Shown: piece after piece, positions 34,301 to 46,587 of the stretch
Numbering within the stretch: the first letter of the stretch is position 1
Layout of the letters: every line of letters starts with the position of its first letter
Origin: Bimuria novae-zelandiae CBS 107.79
Taxonomy: Eukaryota > Ascomycota > Dothideomycetes > Pleosporales > Didymosphaeriaceae
Reading direction: 5' to 3'
Length of the DNA: 64,000 bases
Assembly: GCA_010015655.1 (NCBI GenBank)
Contig: ML976688.1
Span: 62,001-126,000, forward strand
Position numbers and translations under genes: made by a program
The notes under the pieces: model-generated
Told to the model about the DNA's origin: nothing
Database searches by the model: none
The model's input: the letters and a program-made list of their open reading frames with translations, nothing else

Positions 34301-36108
34301 AATAGCAGGAGGCGATTAAGCTAGACCACCCTAAGAGTTACAAATAGGGCAGTTACGAACAAGCCCGTGGGCCGCAGCCTTTATAGCAGGCACTAAAGCT
34401 AGTAGCAATGGTAAATACAAAGGCAAGACTCTTAATAAGGCGCAGCTTTAACGAATAATTACATTAGGTAAGAAGCCATATTAAAGCGTGCTTCTAGAGC
34501 CACCCACATGCTAAAGCAAGCTCGAAGATCACCTTCTTTATAACATGTAGAAGGAAGCAGAACGATCCCATCTACAGAGCCATAAGGAAATAAAGTCTTA
34601 GAGCGAGGTTGCAGCAGCTCTAGTAAAGGCAACAGGCCATTAAATCCTTAACTATATGTGGGTATATACCTACAAGTTTGACAAACACCATCGATTACAG
34701 AAATACAAGGCAAGGCTAGTAGTGCAAGGTAATTAATAGCAGTACCTTACCTTGCAAGAAACCTACGCTGTAATACTAGCAGGACAATCCTTTCGCATAC
34801 TTATAGCAATTGTAGCTCGCTTCGACCTAGAGCTTATCTAACATAACGTTACGAACGCGTTTGTTCACGCAAAGTTAGATAGAGAAATTTACATAAGAAT
34901 GCCTCGCGGCTACTCGCGAGCAGGCACAGTCCTCTAACTTTATAAAGCACTCTACAGACTGCGCATATCTCTATTACTCTAGCAAAGAGAGTTCACGTTA
35001 ACACTCCGTGATATTAGCTTTAAAACAGTGCCCCACGAGCCATGCTGCCTTATCAAGGACGGCATTATTATCTTCTTCTATATAGATAATCTTATTATCG
35101 CCTATTAGAAGAATCGCAAGCCTGCAGTAAAAGCAGCTATTACAGAGATAAGAACTAAGTTTACTCTTACTAGCGGAAAAGACCTGCAGTAGTTTCTAGG
35201 GATTGAAATTATTAGGGACCACTTAAATAGAAAGATCTGGCTTTCGCAAGCTTTATACATCGATAAGATATTGCGCCTTATTAATTACTATAAGATTCGC
35301 TATAATACCCTAATTACAGTAGTCGAACTGCTCCCACGCTCAGGGCTCGCAAGCAAGGCTAAGATTAATTAATACTAGCGTAAAGTCGGATTAATTCTCT
35401 ATGCTGTAGTAACTACACGACTAGATATTACTTTTGCAAGTTCTCGATTATCACGATTTCTTTCTAACCTAAGCAAAGAGCACTAAGTGGCTACTAATTA
35501 AGTTCTCCTCTATCTTGCTAATACTAAATTATTAGGTCTTTAGCTTAGGGGTGCAGATACTTTAGAAGTTGCAAGCGACGCATCTTTCGCTGATAATATA
35601 CTTAATCGCAAGAGTTCACAAGGATACATTATTAAGCTATTTAGCGGCCTAATTGCCTAGAGAGCAAGCAAGCAAGATATAGTTACTATATTAATAATAG
35701 AGGCCAAACTTCTAGCGCTCTTATAAGTGGCTAAAGAGGCCATCTTTACTTCACGATTACTCCGAGAGCTTCGGATTACTATGAGCAATTATCTAATTAT
35801 AATTAACTGCGATAATTAATAGACTATCCGCCTTATCACTAAAGAACTCGCAAAGCTGCAGACCAAGCTCCGCCATGTAGATATCCACAATCACTGGCTA
35901 AGGCAAGAAGTCACACGTGGGACTATTAAGGTGGACTATTAACGCTTAGAGGACATGGTTGCAGATAGACTTACAAAGGCCCTGCTAATAAATAAATATA
36001 GTAAGTTTCTAGATAAACTGAGACTTGCAAATATATTAGACAAGATTACTAATTAAGAGGTTATCCTGCAGGATCTACAGCAGAGGATAGAGGCCTTTAA
36101 GTTGGAAT
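31332..36108 (+). pseudogene. Copia-3 gag-pol
   Basis: Gag spans about 31430-32550, with a helical N-terminus and a knuckle KCPAYKQRYSLQDC near 32347 (second Cys and His now Tyr). The protease reads AILNSGITYHIFND near 32680 (DSG changed to NSG). The integrase includes the RGAECLGGVIKEKARTIRL motif near 33620. The RT has HNVTNAFVHAKLD near 34840 and an active site YIDN at 35079-35090 instead of YVDD. RNase H lies at about 35570-36000 and includes VDYQRLEDMVADRLTKAL near 35930 (Q now a stop). Both catalytic losses are explained by G-to-A changes. Stops are TAA/TAG. Confidence 0.92.
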
Positions 36109-36156
36109 GATAGACAGATGAATAATGCGAAGGTCCAGCTTAAGGATAAGCCCAAG

Positions 36157-36389
36157 CTAAGGGGGTGTGTCCGATTATACGGCCTCTATCTGTTGTGGAT
36201 ATGAGGCTGGAACACTTTCTTGTTTGTACCATTCTGAATAAGGCTAGCGCTGCATTGGCACTTTCAGGATCCTCGCACACATCTGCATTCCAGACAGATC
36301 AGAAGACGACAATTAATCAATCCATTATTACATCCATCAACTTATCTATCGCATTATCTTAAAGTGACAGAACACTATCAAATCTGACA
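36157..36389 (+). repeat. Copia-3 polypurine tract and 3' LTR
   Basis: The LTR proper is 36168-36389, TGTCCGATTA to TCTGACA. A 65-codon open frame inside it (36165-36362) is fortuitous. Confidence 0.95.
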
Positions 36390-36394
36390 GATGC

Positions 36395-37385
36395 CAAGAT
36401 TAAGAGGTTAAAGTATATGCGAGCAATAAGCAGGCATAATTAAAAGATTAATCTAATTTTTTATATAGTAGGCGATAAAATCTGCGCGTATATAACTTCT
36501 ATATCAATCTACGATAAGTAAACGCTAGCGCCCCGCAGCCTTGTCGCGGGTTAATAGATTAAATACTCTCTTTAGCCATTCTAGACCCAGGTTATTTAAT
36601 GTCTAGCTATTCTTACTAGTAGCAAAATGCCACCCTAGAGGCGATTACTTATTAATCTATCGTGTATTAATATTATTTCCTTTAAAAATTAGGAGGGGAG
36701 CTAGCGCTTCGCCTGTAGTATTAATATACTTAATATCTATAACTTATTCTTGCTTCCTAGTAATTACTTTATCCTTTTAAGCAGCATTAAGGTACACTAA
36801 TACCTTTATAATCTGCTCCTCACTAACACCGAATCCTAACTCATCTATGTTCTATATATCCGAAGGGAGGTACGCATGCTCCTCCATTTTTAAAGCTACT
36901 GCGTTGAACTAGCGCTCTACACGCGCGTAGGATGCTCCTTCCTTTCGTAAATACTTAAGATGCCTAGTAAATGCCCCTTCTATTTTAGGGTTCCTCTTTT
37001 AGAAACGTGTAATTTATTTATTATTAATATAGAAGAGTAATTATAAAGGAAAGGCTAGTTATAACGCGTGCGTAACGCGTGCGGCCTATATAAGAAAGGT
37101 AAGCTCCTTTAGTATTAAGTAGGTAATTTAGGTTCTAGTAATAGTATAGTTCTTAATTTATTATATAAGAGTCTTTTCTTCCGCGTTTAATAAGATCTAA
37201 GTTATTTCGTGGCTTGCAGACTGCGTTAAGCCGCCGTAATGCCTGCGGTGTAAGATGCGTCGCGAAACTTTAAAGAAGTCTGCAGCAGAATTTAGAGAAG
37301 AAAAATCTTTATTTTAAAAGGTATATAAAGCCTTCTGTATTTGAATTTCGCGATTTGATTGTCTTTTTGGTGTTTGGGGAGGCAT
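36395..37385 (-). pseudogene. Fot1-A transposase, N-terminal half
   Basis: The minus-strand ATG at 37385 (MPPQTPKRQSNREIQIQKAL) opens the frame just inside the right inverted repeat. A helix-turn-helix region follows. Then come ARVERWFNAVALKMEEHAYL near 36930, the first-Asp box NIDELGFGVSEEQ near 36850, LGLEWLKRVFNLLTRDKAA near 36590 and the second-Asp box LLIVD-YRSYIRADFI near 36520. These are the conserved steps of the pogo/Fot1 DDE domain. The frame reaches Copia-3 at 36394. Stops are TAA/TAG only, and the first 23 codons are untouched. Confidence 0.88.
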
Positions 37386-37427
37386 TGGTGGGGATAACGC
37401 GTAATGCATGCGCGTCGCGTGCTTTTA

Positions 37428-37470
37428 CTGGGTTAAATCTAGGGTTGGGTCAAATCTGGGGGGGGGACTC
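37428..37470 (-). repeat. Fot1-A right terminal inverted repeat
   Basis: Complement of 30316-30358, ending GGGGACTC beside TA. Confidence 0.92.
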
Positions 37471-37472
<2 letters not shown>

Positions 37473-37501
<29 letters not shown>

Positions 37502-37503
37502 AT
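37473..37503. repeat. (AAAT)n microsatellite between Fot1-A and Copia-5
   Basis: Tract of AAAT units, continued at 30298-30315 left of Fot1-A and at 43399-43417 right of Copia-5. It belongs to Gypsy-3, between gag and pol. Confidence 0.9.
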
Positions 37504-37748
37504 AGTCCAAATGGTAGTAGTCACGTGGACCGAATGCACACGGATCTCTGTGCGTAAGATCCGGAAGGGTACGGATCTCCGTGCATAAAGACTAGGAATA
37601 TATTAACCCTTTCCTTCGTACAATAGACAGATAGAAGCAATTAACACTTGTTACCCCCCCCCCCCCCCCNNNNNNNNNNTGTTTAATGTTTACACCGTGC
37701 AAACCTTTCTGCCTCGTACGCAATTACTAGTAGAGAGTCTATTTAACA
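37504..37748 (+). repeat. Copia-5 5' LTR with sequence gap
   Basis: Begins AGTCCAAATGG and ends ATTTAACA. It contains a poly-C run followed by ten N (37670-37679). The 3' LTR reads CCCCCCCCCGGTACGATGTT at the same place, so only a few bases are missing. Confidence 0.9.
37670..37679. other. Assembly gap (10 N) after a poly-C run
   Basis: Seventeen or so C residues precede the gap. The paired LTR suggests the true sequence is a short GGTACGA-like stretch. Confidence 0.95.
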
Positions 37749-38149
37749 CTAATTAGTAGTTTAAATACTATAAGAGAGGAAGCTTTTTTTATATCTTTTT
37801 ATTTAGAGGTTCGCGTATAAGAAAAATCCTTTTCTTTATTACTTTAACTATAAATTAGTAAAAGTAAAAATAAAGTCTAATTTACGTGCAAGTAGCTATA
37901 AATCTCTATTTAGTTACCTAAGCAACAGTAAGAAACCTATTTATATAATACTATTTAGAAGTACTATATAAATAGTAGTGCTTATTTAACACTAGGAGAT
38001 CTATTTTATCTTTTTATATAAGACTATTTAAAGGCAGCGTATAATAAGAAGTAATATAGCATATAATAATATATAACTAACTATTATAGAGTAATAAGTA
38101 ACGCTAGCTCTATCCTAAACTAATTAATATATCGTATTAACGTATAACT

Positions 38150-39120
38150 AATACTTACCGCTTATAAGTATTTTAGTAAAGACCCTAGTAGAGCAGATAA
38201 ATATTAAGGACTAGGTAGCTAAGATTAAACTATTAAATAACACACTAAAGAAGAAACTTAACTTATACGTAGCTAACTTAATTATAGAACTTCGCGCGTT
38301 AAGCGTAATAGGCATATAAACCTTTAAAAAAGTTTAAAATAATTTTATAAAGTAGAAGCTTATGCACTTTAAAAATCTTAGCTAACTCTTTTTATAAAAA
38401 CTAATTACTACCCTGCGGAATAAGGGTATTAGTTTTAAGAAGGATAAAATAGAGGCTACTACGCTATACAGACTTGCAAAAGAAGAATACGCTTTTAACG
38501 TCCTATTATAGTACTATATAGAATTACTATTACTAGCGCTAGTTCTAACGCCGTAGATTATATCCCCGTACGAATTACCCGCAGACTCGATACTTCCTCC
38601 GCAACTAGTATAACCACCTTATGCTAGCCCATCACACAAGAGCACGACCGGGCAGCTACATATCCCTATAGTTATAGCTCCGCACGAGATCCCTTAAAGC
38701 CTATACCCACCGCACACGATCTAATCGCCGTACAATCCATACTAACTTCCACCTACACGAGAGATTGCAGCGGAGAATCTTGCGCCTGAGAAGGTCGTAC
38801 AATTCCAGAAGGCCTGGAAGAAGGAAAACAACTACACAGGGCAACCGTACGATATCCTAGCTGATAAGGCGATGGTATTCATTAAGCTTTGCCAACGCCT
38901 TGTTATCCATAAGGCTTCGTACGCAAGCATTTTTCCTAATATCCTTAAAGGGCGTGCGCACATGTTCTACCTTCACAATATTGGCCCAGGACAAACATAG
39001 AAGTTACTGTACGAGCAGCTTAGCAATCACTTTAATACCAACGTAAACCACAACTAGTATTAGATAGATTAGACAACAATAAGCTTCTTATAAATTAGAT
39101 AGGAGAACTCTATTAAAACC
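38150..39120 (+). pseudogene. Copia-5 gag
   Basis: A proline-rich part (about 38540-38740) is followed by an unmutated block at 38760-38998 reading VVQFQKAWKKENNYTGQPYD, then ILADKAMVFIKLCQRL, then IFPNILKGRAHMFYLHN. The ADKA...GRAxxFY pattern resembles the gag-like domain found in this fungal Copia family, from memory. The frame then picks up TAG/TAA stops from 38998 on. It would form the particle capsid; this is inferred from position and pattern. Confidence 0.65.
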
Positions 39121-42100
39121 CCGCATAAAGCTCTAAAAGTAATAATTAATAAACTTACTCTTATATAAAGAGCCCTTAGCCTATATTTTTAAGGCGAGGT
39201 ACCTCTTTATACTACTATTATATAAGCATGTTAAGGATAGCCTAAGCTAGAATAAGCTATATTCTTAATTAAGCCTACGTGCAAGGTATTATTTAGCAAT
39301 CTCTGTATAGCACTTTAAGTTTTTATTAACTAATAAAATAATGCGTTTATAAGCGAATCCTAGAATGCATACTACACTAATAGGCGATATAGCTTATTAC
39401 GTACGCGAGGCTATTAATAACATAAAAAAAGCCTTAGGGGATATAAAGGATTATTTAAATTATAGTCCTTTACACGACTAAAGAGATACTTTATTTATTA
39501 TAAAGAAGGATATTAGTTTATAAATTATCCTTACACAGATTAATCCCGTATAAAACACTAGTATATTTCTTTATATAAAAATTTTTATAATAAAATTCTA
39601 ACGCGCAAGGAGGTGAGCCCGTATATTTAAAAATTTAAAAGTAAACTAAAGTAGGAGGAAGAGGAGTTATATAATAATAATAACTTAAATAAAAAGGAAG
39701 GGAAAGAGATTATTAACTATTTTATTATAGTTATATTTCTTTACCGCGCGATAGTAGAGGACATCTATAGCCTAAAATTTAAAGGATACGCAGAATAGTT
39801 TATCCTTAAAAATTAATATTATATAGTATACTAAGGTAAACTATAGGACACCAGCGCGGTAAGGATTTCTATTATTAAAAAGTTATAACTTAAAGCCTAC
39901 CTGCGAGAATTCCCTCGTACAAAAGTAGACTAGATACTAAGTAAGGAGAGTATAAGCTTTAGAGGATAAAGATTAACAGGATTAGTTAGTACTATAAAGA
40001 TTACTAATTTAATTAGTAACGTAACGTACTATATCCTAAATACTTTAACACTATTCCTACTATTTTCTATAAATATAGATTAAATAGGTGCGTACTTTAA
40101 TAACGTACGGAATATAATTATATAAAGTAATAGTAATACTATCCTTATTATATAAAAATAGGGTTATCTATTCTTTAACATATAAAAGGAGGAATTAATA
40201 TCCTTTTTTACTAAATAGGAACTTTAATAGCTATATAAGAGATTTAGCTATTTTTATATAAAATAACTTTACATAATACTTAAGCACGCCGGACATAACA
40301 TTAATCCTTTTATACTTAGGGAGATTAAGAAGTTCTGCTATATATATTAGCTACACGATCTAGCCCTATAAAAATTTAAATTTACTATTAAGGAAAATTT
40401 ATACTTTAATTATAAGATAGTAATTAACATTATATAAATTAATAACTAAGACGCACTCTACGTAATTAACGTAAATATATTATTTTAAGTAGTAACTTTT
40501 TTAAAATAAATATCTGCACGAGACACCTAGGACGCGCTATATAAGTATTAGATTAATACGTACTAAAGCCTACCTAATTTTATTATATATAACCCTAGTA
40601 CAAACTTTGCGTCTAAAGACTTCTAGAACCGCGCGAAGATCGTAGGAGTAACGTGTTAATAAATACTAGTTAAGGCTTACTAGGCTATAGGGAAGATTAA
40701 ACGCGCGCACGCGCTATTATAACGCGCGTATAATATCCTTTATATAAAATTAGATAATTATACGAATAACAAGTTAGTGTTATAAATAGTTATTAAAGCC
40801 CTTAACAATATAGCAGGACTAAACGGCCTCGTACCTATATTACTTATATTTAGAACCTACCTAAGAATTAACATGGATTCTGCACTATCTTCTAATATTA
40901 TTACGCAAGCTAATACTATATAAAAAGTAATAAAGATACTTTAAAGTAAGAGGGCAAAAGTTAATATTAATCGTGTAATTAACACTTAGAATAGCTTAAC
41001 CTCGCACGAAGTACTAAATCTTCTACTTAGTTTAAAAGTAATAATATAGCGTGAGAAGAAAGGATAGCTTAAGCTATATAAAATAAAAGGAATTAAAAAC
41101 TAGGATATTATTATTAAGCTAGAAAACAGTCTAGTAAAATTCTAGACTATATAAGTTAAGGTATATTACTATGCAGAGAATAAGGAATAATCTATATAAG
41201 ACTTGCTAGACCTAGATAAACTAGCTCTTATATAAAGGGATCCTCTATAAGTATAAAAGAGAAGTTAACCACGCAAGTAATTAGTATTAATAAAGAAAGT
41301 AGCTCCGCACGATCTACTAGTAAAAGACATAGTATTAAATTTATTTTACAAACTAAATTTAGAGCTAGCGCTATAACTAATTAAAAGAGGACGTAAAAGG
41401 CCGCGTAAGAACCCTGTATAAGATATAATATTCCTTACCTAAAAGGAGAAAAATAACTATACGTTAGTAATTAAACTTTGCGTAGATAGTGTAATTACAA
41501 TACCTAAAGAACTATTTAAAGAGTTAGACTATATAGAAATAGAAAGCTTAATTACAGGAGACACTTTTAAGGTGCTTACGTACGATCTATTTATTTATAA
41601 GGGATAAATCTTTAACCTTCGCCTTATACGCGAAACTAAAGGGAAATTAACACAGCCATACAAAAAATCACGACTTATTTTTATAGGGCATTTAGATAAG
41701 GAAAAGAAGGAGATCCTCACACAGTCTCCTAAAATTTAAAGAATAAGCCAGAGGCTAATCCTGGCTATTAGCCTATTACTAATAGCTTTGTGCAGTATAC
41801 ACTGTGAGCTACACGATATTACCCAGGCGTACGTATAGTTAATAGATAGACTCACACGAACGTTGTTCGCACGACTACTAAGAGAACTCCGTGAGAGTTT
41901 TCCTCCCCGCACGATATTTGGAGTTGTGCGGCCACTATATGGCGCAGCAGAATCTGGCCTGTATTAGTTTAAGACATATTATAACTACTATAAGGACAAA
42001 CTTCGCATGGAAACCTCTTTATATAATCCATATCTATTCATTACGCACGAAGGCATAACAACGTTTAAAATTATAAGGCTATAAATAGATAATATCCTTA

Positions 42101-43145
42101 GTATTATTATAACTAATTTTACGCGACGTAAAAAAAAAAGCTATAAAAGGCCAAGTTCTGCGTAAATCCTAAGGTAATTTTATTATATAAATAGCTTGTA
42201 GAATTTAATAGAGGGAAGATCTAGCTTATATAAGATAATACTATAATTTTATTAACTTAGAAGGGATAAGCTAGAAACCTCTATATAGTAGACCTAAACG
42301 TAGAGGGCGCTATATAGAAGTATATTAAATAGTGCGCACGAGGTGCTTATATTATATTAATATATTAATCTAAAGTAGTATTTAACTTATTTATTATTAC
42401 TTAAGCAATATCGCCATCGCACGACAATATTAAGGCATTAAATATATAAATTTAATAGTAAATTAATAACTAGAATTAAGGACTATTATACGTACTACTT
42501 AATTTCTCTCGTACGAAGTTATTTATCTTTATTAATAAATTATTCGCGAATAATAAGGACCTAAGTTTATAGCTTAGCTTCCTTATTATTCTTAGGACTA
42601 AGTAGCGTACTAGGAACTCGTATAACTTTAAAATTATAGGCAATATTATACACTAAAACTCTTCTAAGTGTAAACGCGTTACCCGCTCCGTACTAGCTAG
42701 TAAGCTATATAGAATAGTAGGAGGATTTAACTACGCGAATACACTAAGCACGATAATTAACTAGATTATACGTATACTTAGAATACCTTTAGTACGTCTC
42801 GTAATATATACGGATTTAAAATCTTTGTATAAATGTCTTATAAAGCTTAGTATAATAAACGAGAAGAGGCTTATAATTAATATTATATTAATTTAAGAAT
42901 TATACGAAAAGAGGGAGATTACAGAAATTAGATAGATTAATAGTAAAAATAATTTACTAGATGCCTATATAAAGAAGACGCTAAACTCTACGCTTAAAAA
43001 ACTAATGTTATATAATTAATAAACTATAAGAGTTAAAGCGTTAGTTAACAGACTTAAGCCTATATAATTAGGGAAAAGGGTGCTATAAAGTAAACGCTTC
43101 CTACGCGCAGGATAAAATAGGGTAAAAATTAGTAAGGTCTATATA
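39121..43145 (+). pseudogene. Copia-5 pol: protease region, integrase, RT, RNase H
   Basis: The pre-integrase domain reads LYKRFSYFYIK near 40225, then HAGHNINPFILREIKKF near 40285. The integrase continues to a C-terminal part near 40990-41160 (LTSHEVLNLLLSLKVII then REKKG). The RT contains LTQSPKI-RISQRLILA near 41716, LHDITQAYV near 41809 and FGVVRPLYGAAESGLYWFKT near 41927. The active-site box reads IDN at 42085-42093 (expected TDD). RNase H ends with IPLVRLVIYTDLKSLYKCLI near 42786 and KREITEIR-INSKNNLLDA near 42910. All stops are TAA/TAG. Confidence 0.85.
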
Positions 43146-43398
43146 AAAAAAAAAGAAAGGTTACTAGTGTCTAAATAGTAGTAGTTACGTAGACTAAATG
43201 CACACGGATCTCTATGCGTAAGATCTAGAAGGGTACGGATCTCCGTGCATAAAGACTAGGAATATATTAACCCTTTCCTTCGTACAATAGACAGATAGAA
43301 GTAATTAACACTAGTTACCTCCCCCCCCCGGTACGATGTTTGCATTGTGTAAACCTTTCTGCGTCGTACGCAATTGCTAGCAGAGAGTCCATTTAACA
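43146..43398 (+). repeat. Copia-5 polypurine-like tract and 3' LTR
   Basis: A purine run AAAAAAAAAAGAAAGG lies before the LTR (43168-43398, TGTCTAAATAG to ATTTAACA). The 76-codon minus-strand open frame at 43256-43486 crosses the LTR end and is a shadow. Confidence 0.88.
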
Positions 43399-43403
43399 TA
43401 AAT

Positions 43404-44399
43404 AAATAAAATAAAGTCTCTAATGTAGAATTTAAGGTTCCAGAGACACTAGAAGAAACGGAATAAAGGATAGTACTAAAATACAAAGTCCTCTTCTAGC
43501 TACTAGGAGAAAAGTGCTAGGTATATAATAGCCAGATATATATACCCTAAGAATGCACGCAAAAAATTAAACTTATAAAACTAAAAGCTATAATAATTTA
43601 TAAGTTTACTATAAAGTACTAAGGAAATGTACTAGTACTAGGATAGTAGATTAAGATTTAAAAATAATATAAAAGGGTAGCCTAGTTCCTTTATAATATA
43701 AAGGACTGCTAACTACATTAGATAAAAAAAGTATAAGTGGTAATATTGCTAAGAAACCCTAACTATAAGTTTATTAATAACTATAAACTAATTAAAAAGT
43801 ACTATAAATGTTTTACTGATAAATGGTCGCGATACTATAAGGAATTAAGATAGTAGAAGTACTTTATTAATAAATACTAAATGTATAAAGCACATAAAAG
43901 AGCTGTAGGCTAGTACTCTAAAGGTATAAATATAGGAATAATAGTAACTATAGAAAACTAATAAATGGAGGGCACGAGTCCTAATTACCTATAATAAATT
44001 AGATAGCTAGATTGTAACAGGGATTACCTAGCACACCTATATTAAAAAGAATAAATAGTAGTATTAAAAATAATACTACTATATTAAGATCTAACATCTT
44101 AGGAATGTCTAGTTGCAGGATGCAGACAATATAAGAAACCTTAAAAAGAAGAAGAGGTCTTATAAATTAAGGATACTAAGAGCACCTATAAAGCACTCTA
44201 CTAAAAGTAATAAAAAAAAGACTAAAACTAACACTAGCATAGAAGAAGCTATAAAAACCTAGAATAAGGAAGTAAAGGCTTCTTAGAACCTTACTATGTA
44301 GACTAATAATAAATTAGAAAACTAGGGCGTCACCAGACAAAAGATATTACTAGTAGAGGCGCGACTATAAAGGTAAAAAAGATAGAAATAGGTATAAAT
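43404..44399 (+). pseudogene. Gypsy-3 gag-pol linker region
   Basis: Plus-strand sequence of Gypsy-3 after Copia-5, very AT-rich with dense TAA/TAG stops. Short readings such as YFINKYQMYKAHKRA near 43860 and GTSPNYL near 43975 do not match a domain I can name. By position it lies between the zinc knuckle at 30163 and the protease at 44440, so it is probably linker and a second gag-like segment. Confidence 0.45.
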
Positions 44400-46377
44400 A
44401 ACCTGCAACTAACTAAAGAAGTTATAATTAGTAGTGACTAAGTAATAGTGCTGATAGACCCTAAAGCTTCTAGATATCTAATATCTCCTAAAATAGTAAA
44501 AAAATATAACCTGCCTTATAAAAATAAGTAAACGCTAGTATAAGTAAAAAGAGTAGATAAGACGTTATCCTAAGGATATAGCAAAAGCTAGTTACGTCTT
44601 AAAATAAGGCTATTACCTATTAGTCTAGATAGGTTCTAGAGCTAATATAGCTTCACGATAATAGATCTTAGAAGCTTAAAAGTCATTATTTATTATAATT
44701 AGCTTCTTAAATATAACCCTATTATTAATTAGTAGAAGAAAACGCTACTTAGCTAAAAACCTATACTGAAGGTTACTAATATATAAAAAATATAAAAAGT
44801 ATAGTTATTAACCCTAGATGCCGTAGTAGGACGAGTTAAAAAATAGACTAAATAATCTTTAGCTACTAAAATTACGAGAGTTATAAAAGAAAATCTAGGC
44901 TAAGTAAGACTAATTTAGGTATAATACTTAGGCCTTAAGGTAAAGATAAACGTTATAATATTTTACTAGAATACTAGGAGTATGCGAAACTCATTAAAGA
45001 AATTAAAAGAGAAGAACTACTAAAATACTAAAAATAAAATTATAAAATACCTTTCGTAAAGGGTATAAACCTTTGCATAGAATAACTACGACTAATATCT
45101 GTAGACTAAGAAAAGGACGTATAGAATTACTTAAGGAAAAACTTAGTAAAATAGTATATCTAAGAAAGTTAAAGCCTAGTAGCTTTTTTATACTTTAATT
45201 ACCTAAGAAAAATAGCAAACTGTAACTATATATAGACTATAAATAACTAAATAAGGGCATAATTAAGAACTAGTACCTAATACCTTAATTATAAATCTTA
45301 TAGATAGGCTTTAAGAAGCTAAGTAGTTTATAAAGTGTAATATGCGTAATAGTTATTACCGCATATAAATAACTAAAGGACACAAGTAGAAAACTGCGTT
45401 TAGGATCGAATATAGCCTATATAAGTACTAAGTAATACCCTTTAGACTAATAAACGCGTCTGTAATATTTTAGACACTAATTAATAAAGCGTTATTTAAA
45501 TACCTGGATATATTTTATTCGACTAAAACGCTTAAGAAACATTTATAATACATAAAGAAAGTACTTATAAAAATAAAAAAGTATTACCTACTCCTTTATT
45601 TAAAAAAGATTAAGGTTTTACGTTATAGAAATAGAGTACTTAGGATTTATTATCTTAAGGGAAGGTATAGCTATGAATTTTAAAAAGATAGCTATTATTT
45701 AAGATTAGCTAGTTATTAAGTTAGTAAAAGATATCTAGTTTGTCTTAATGTTTACTAACTTCTACTAAAAGTTCGTTAAGGACTACTCTAAGACCACTAT
45801 ACCATTGACAAATCTTACGAAGGAAGAAGACAGAGAAAGCACCTAGCCCCTTACTAGAAAACTATTAGAGACATTTAGAGAACTGCAGAAAAAGTTCCTT
45901 GTAGGACCTCTCCTCTAAATACATAACTTAAAGAAACCTATAAAAGTAGAAATAAACGCATTAGACTACGCGCTAGGAGCGATACTCTTATAATAAAATA
46001 AAAAAATAAAATAAAGACTAGTATTCTTTTATTTAAGTAATTTCTTAGGAGCAGAACTTAACTATAATATTTATAATAAGGAACTACTTAAGATAGTAAA
46101 CGCTTTCAAATAATAAGAATCTTGGATTACTAAAGTATACTTTAAAATAAAGGTATAAATAGACTATAAGATCCTTACTAGCCTTATAATAATAAAGAAG
46201 TTTTACTAATAGTAGGTATAATAGGTAGAATCCCTAGTAAATTTTTACTTTATAATATACTATTAACATAGAACCTTTAATAGCATTGCAGGCGCTTTAA
46301 GCAGAAGATTAGACCTAATAAACAATAAACTAGACCTATATAATGCGATATTACGTACGAGAGATAATAAGACTATT
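44400..46377 (+). pseudogene. Gypsy-3 pol: protease, reverse transcriptase, RNase H
   Basis: The protease reads VLIDPKASRYLISPKIVKKY at about 44451 (usual D-S-G-A now D-P-K-A), then INPLL-type strands to 44750. The RT begins near 45120 with YLRKNLVK-YI and NYLRKIANCNYI. The active-site region near 45502 reads YLDIFYSTKTLKKHL, where the second Asp is missing and a small deletion is likely. It is followed by MFTNFY-KFVKDYSKTTIPL near 45750. RNase H shows KVEINALDYALGAIL near 45945, FYLSNFLGAELNYNIYNKEL near 46028 and AGALSRRLDLIN near 46290. A solo LTR interrupts at 46378. Confidence 0.85.
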
Positions 46378-46582
46378 TGTCGGTTGACCGGGGTTCATGA
46401 ACGATGTACGCCCGAAGGCGTATACAAAGGGTTGAGCAGACACGTAGATTGGTTCTGTAATGGTTGCTACCTCTCATCTCAGCTGAGATGAGAGGTTATA
46501 ACCTCCTGCCAAGCCCTGCACGGATGTCACATGGGGTAAGCTCATGTGACTCCGCACAAGGCTAGGAATCTACGTACGGACA
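46378..46582. repeat. Solo LTR (205 bp), family c, inside Gypsy-3 pol
   Basis: Starts TGTCGGTTGACC and ends GTACGGACA, with the duplication CTATT on both sides (46373-46377 and 46583-46587). It is GC-rich and unmutated, with a perfect 28-bp palindrome at 46469-46496. Confidence 0.92.
46469..46496. repeat. Perfect 28-bp palindrome
   Basis: Each half is ACCTCTCATCTCAG; the second half is its exact complement, with no spacer. It lies in the centre of the solo LTR. Confidence 0.97.
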
Positions 46583-46587
46583 CTATT

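Larger units (their letters stand above)
31095..36389 (+). mobile_element. Copia-3: full-length Copia retrotransposon (5295 bp) inside Fot1-A
   Basis: Two 222-bp LTRs, target duplication GATGC (31090-31094 and 36390-36394), PBS identical in position to Copia-1, and polypurine tract CTAAGGGGGTG (36157-36167). It interrupts the Fot1-A DDE domain. Motif order is protease, integrase, RT, RNase H. Confidence 0.96.
30316..37470 (-). mobile_element. Fot1-A: Fot1-like DNA transposon carrying Copia-3
   Basis: 43-bp terminal inverted repeats (30316-30358 and 37428-37470) begin GAGTC followed by a run of C, and are flanked by TA (30314-30315 and 37471-37472). Without Copia-3 the length is 1855 bp, close to the roughly 1.9 kb of Fot1. 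The transposase runs leftward from 37385. It lies in an (AAAT)n tract of Gypsy-3. Confidence 0.93.
37504..43398 (+). mobile_element. Copia-5: full-length Copia-order retrotransposon (5895 bp)
   Basis: LTRs at 37504-37748 and 43168-43398, duplication TAAAT (37499-37503 and 43399-43403). Gag, pre-integrase, integrase, RT and RNase H follow in Copia order. The first LTR base is A instead of T. It is the same family as Copia-6. A run of ten N lies in its 5' LTR. Confidence 0.9.
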
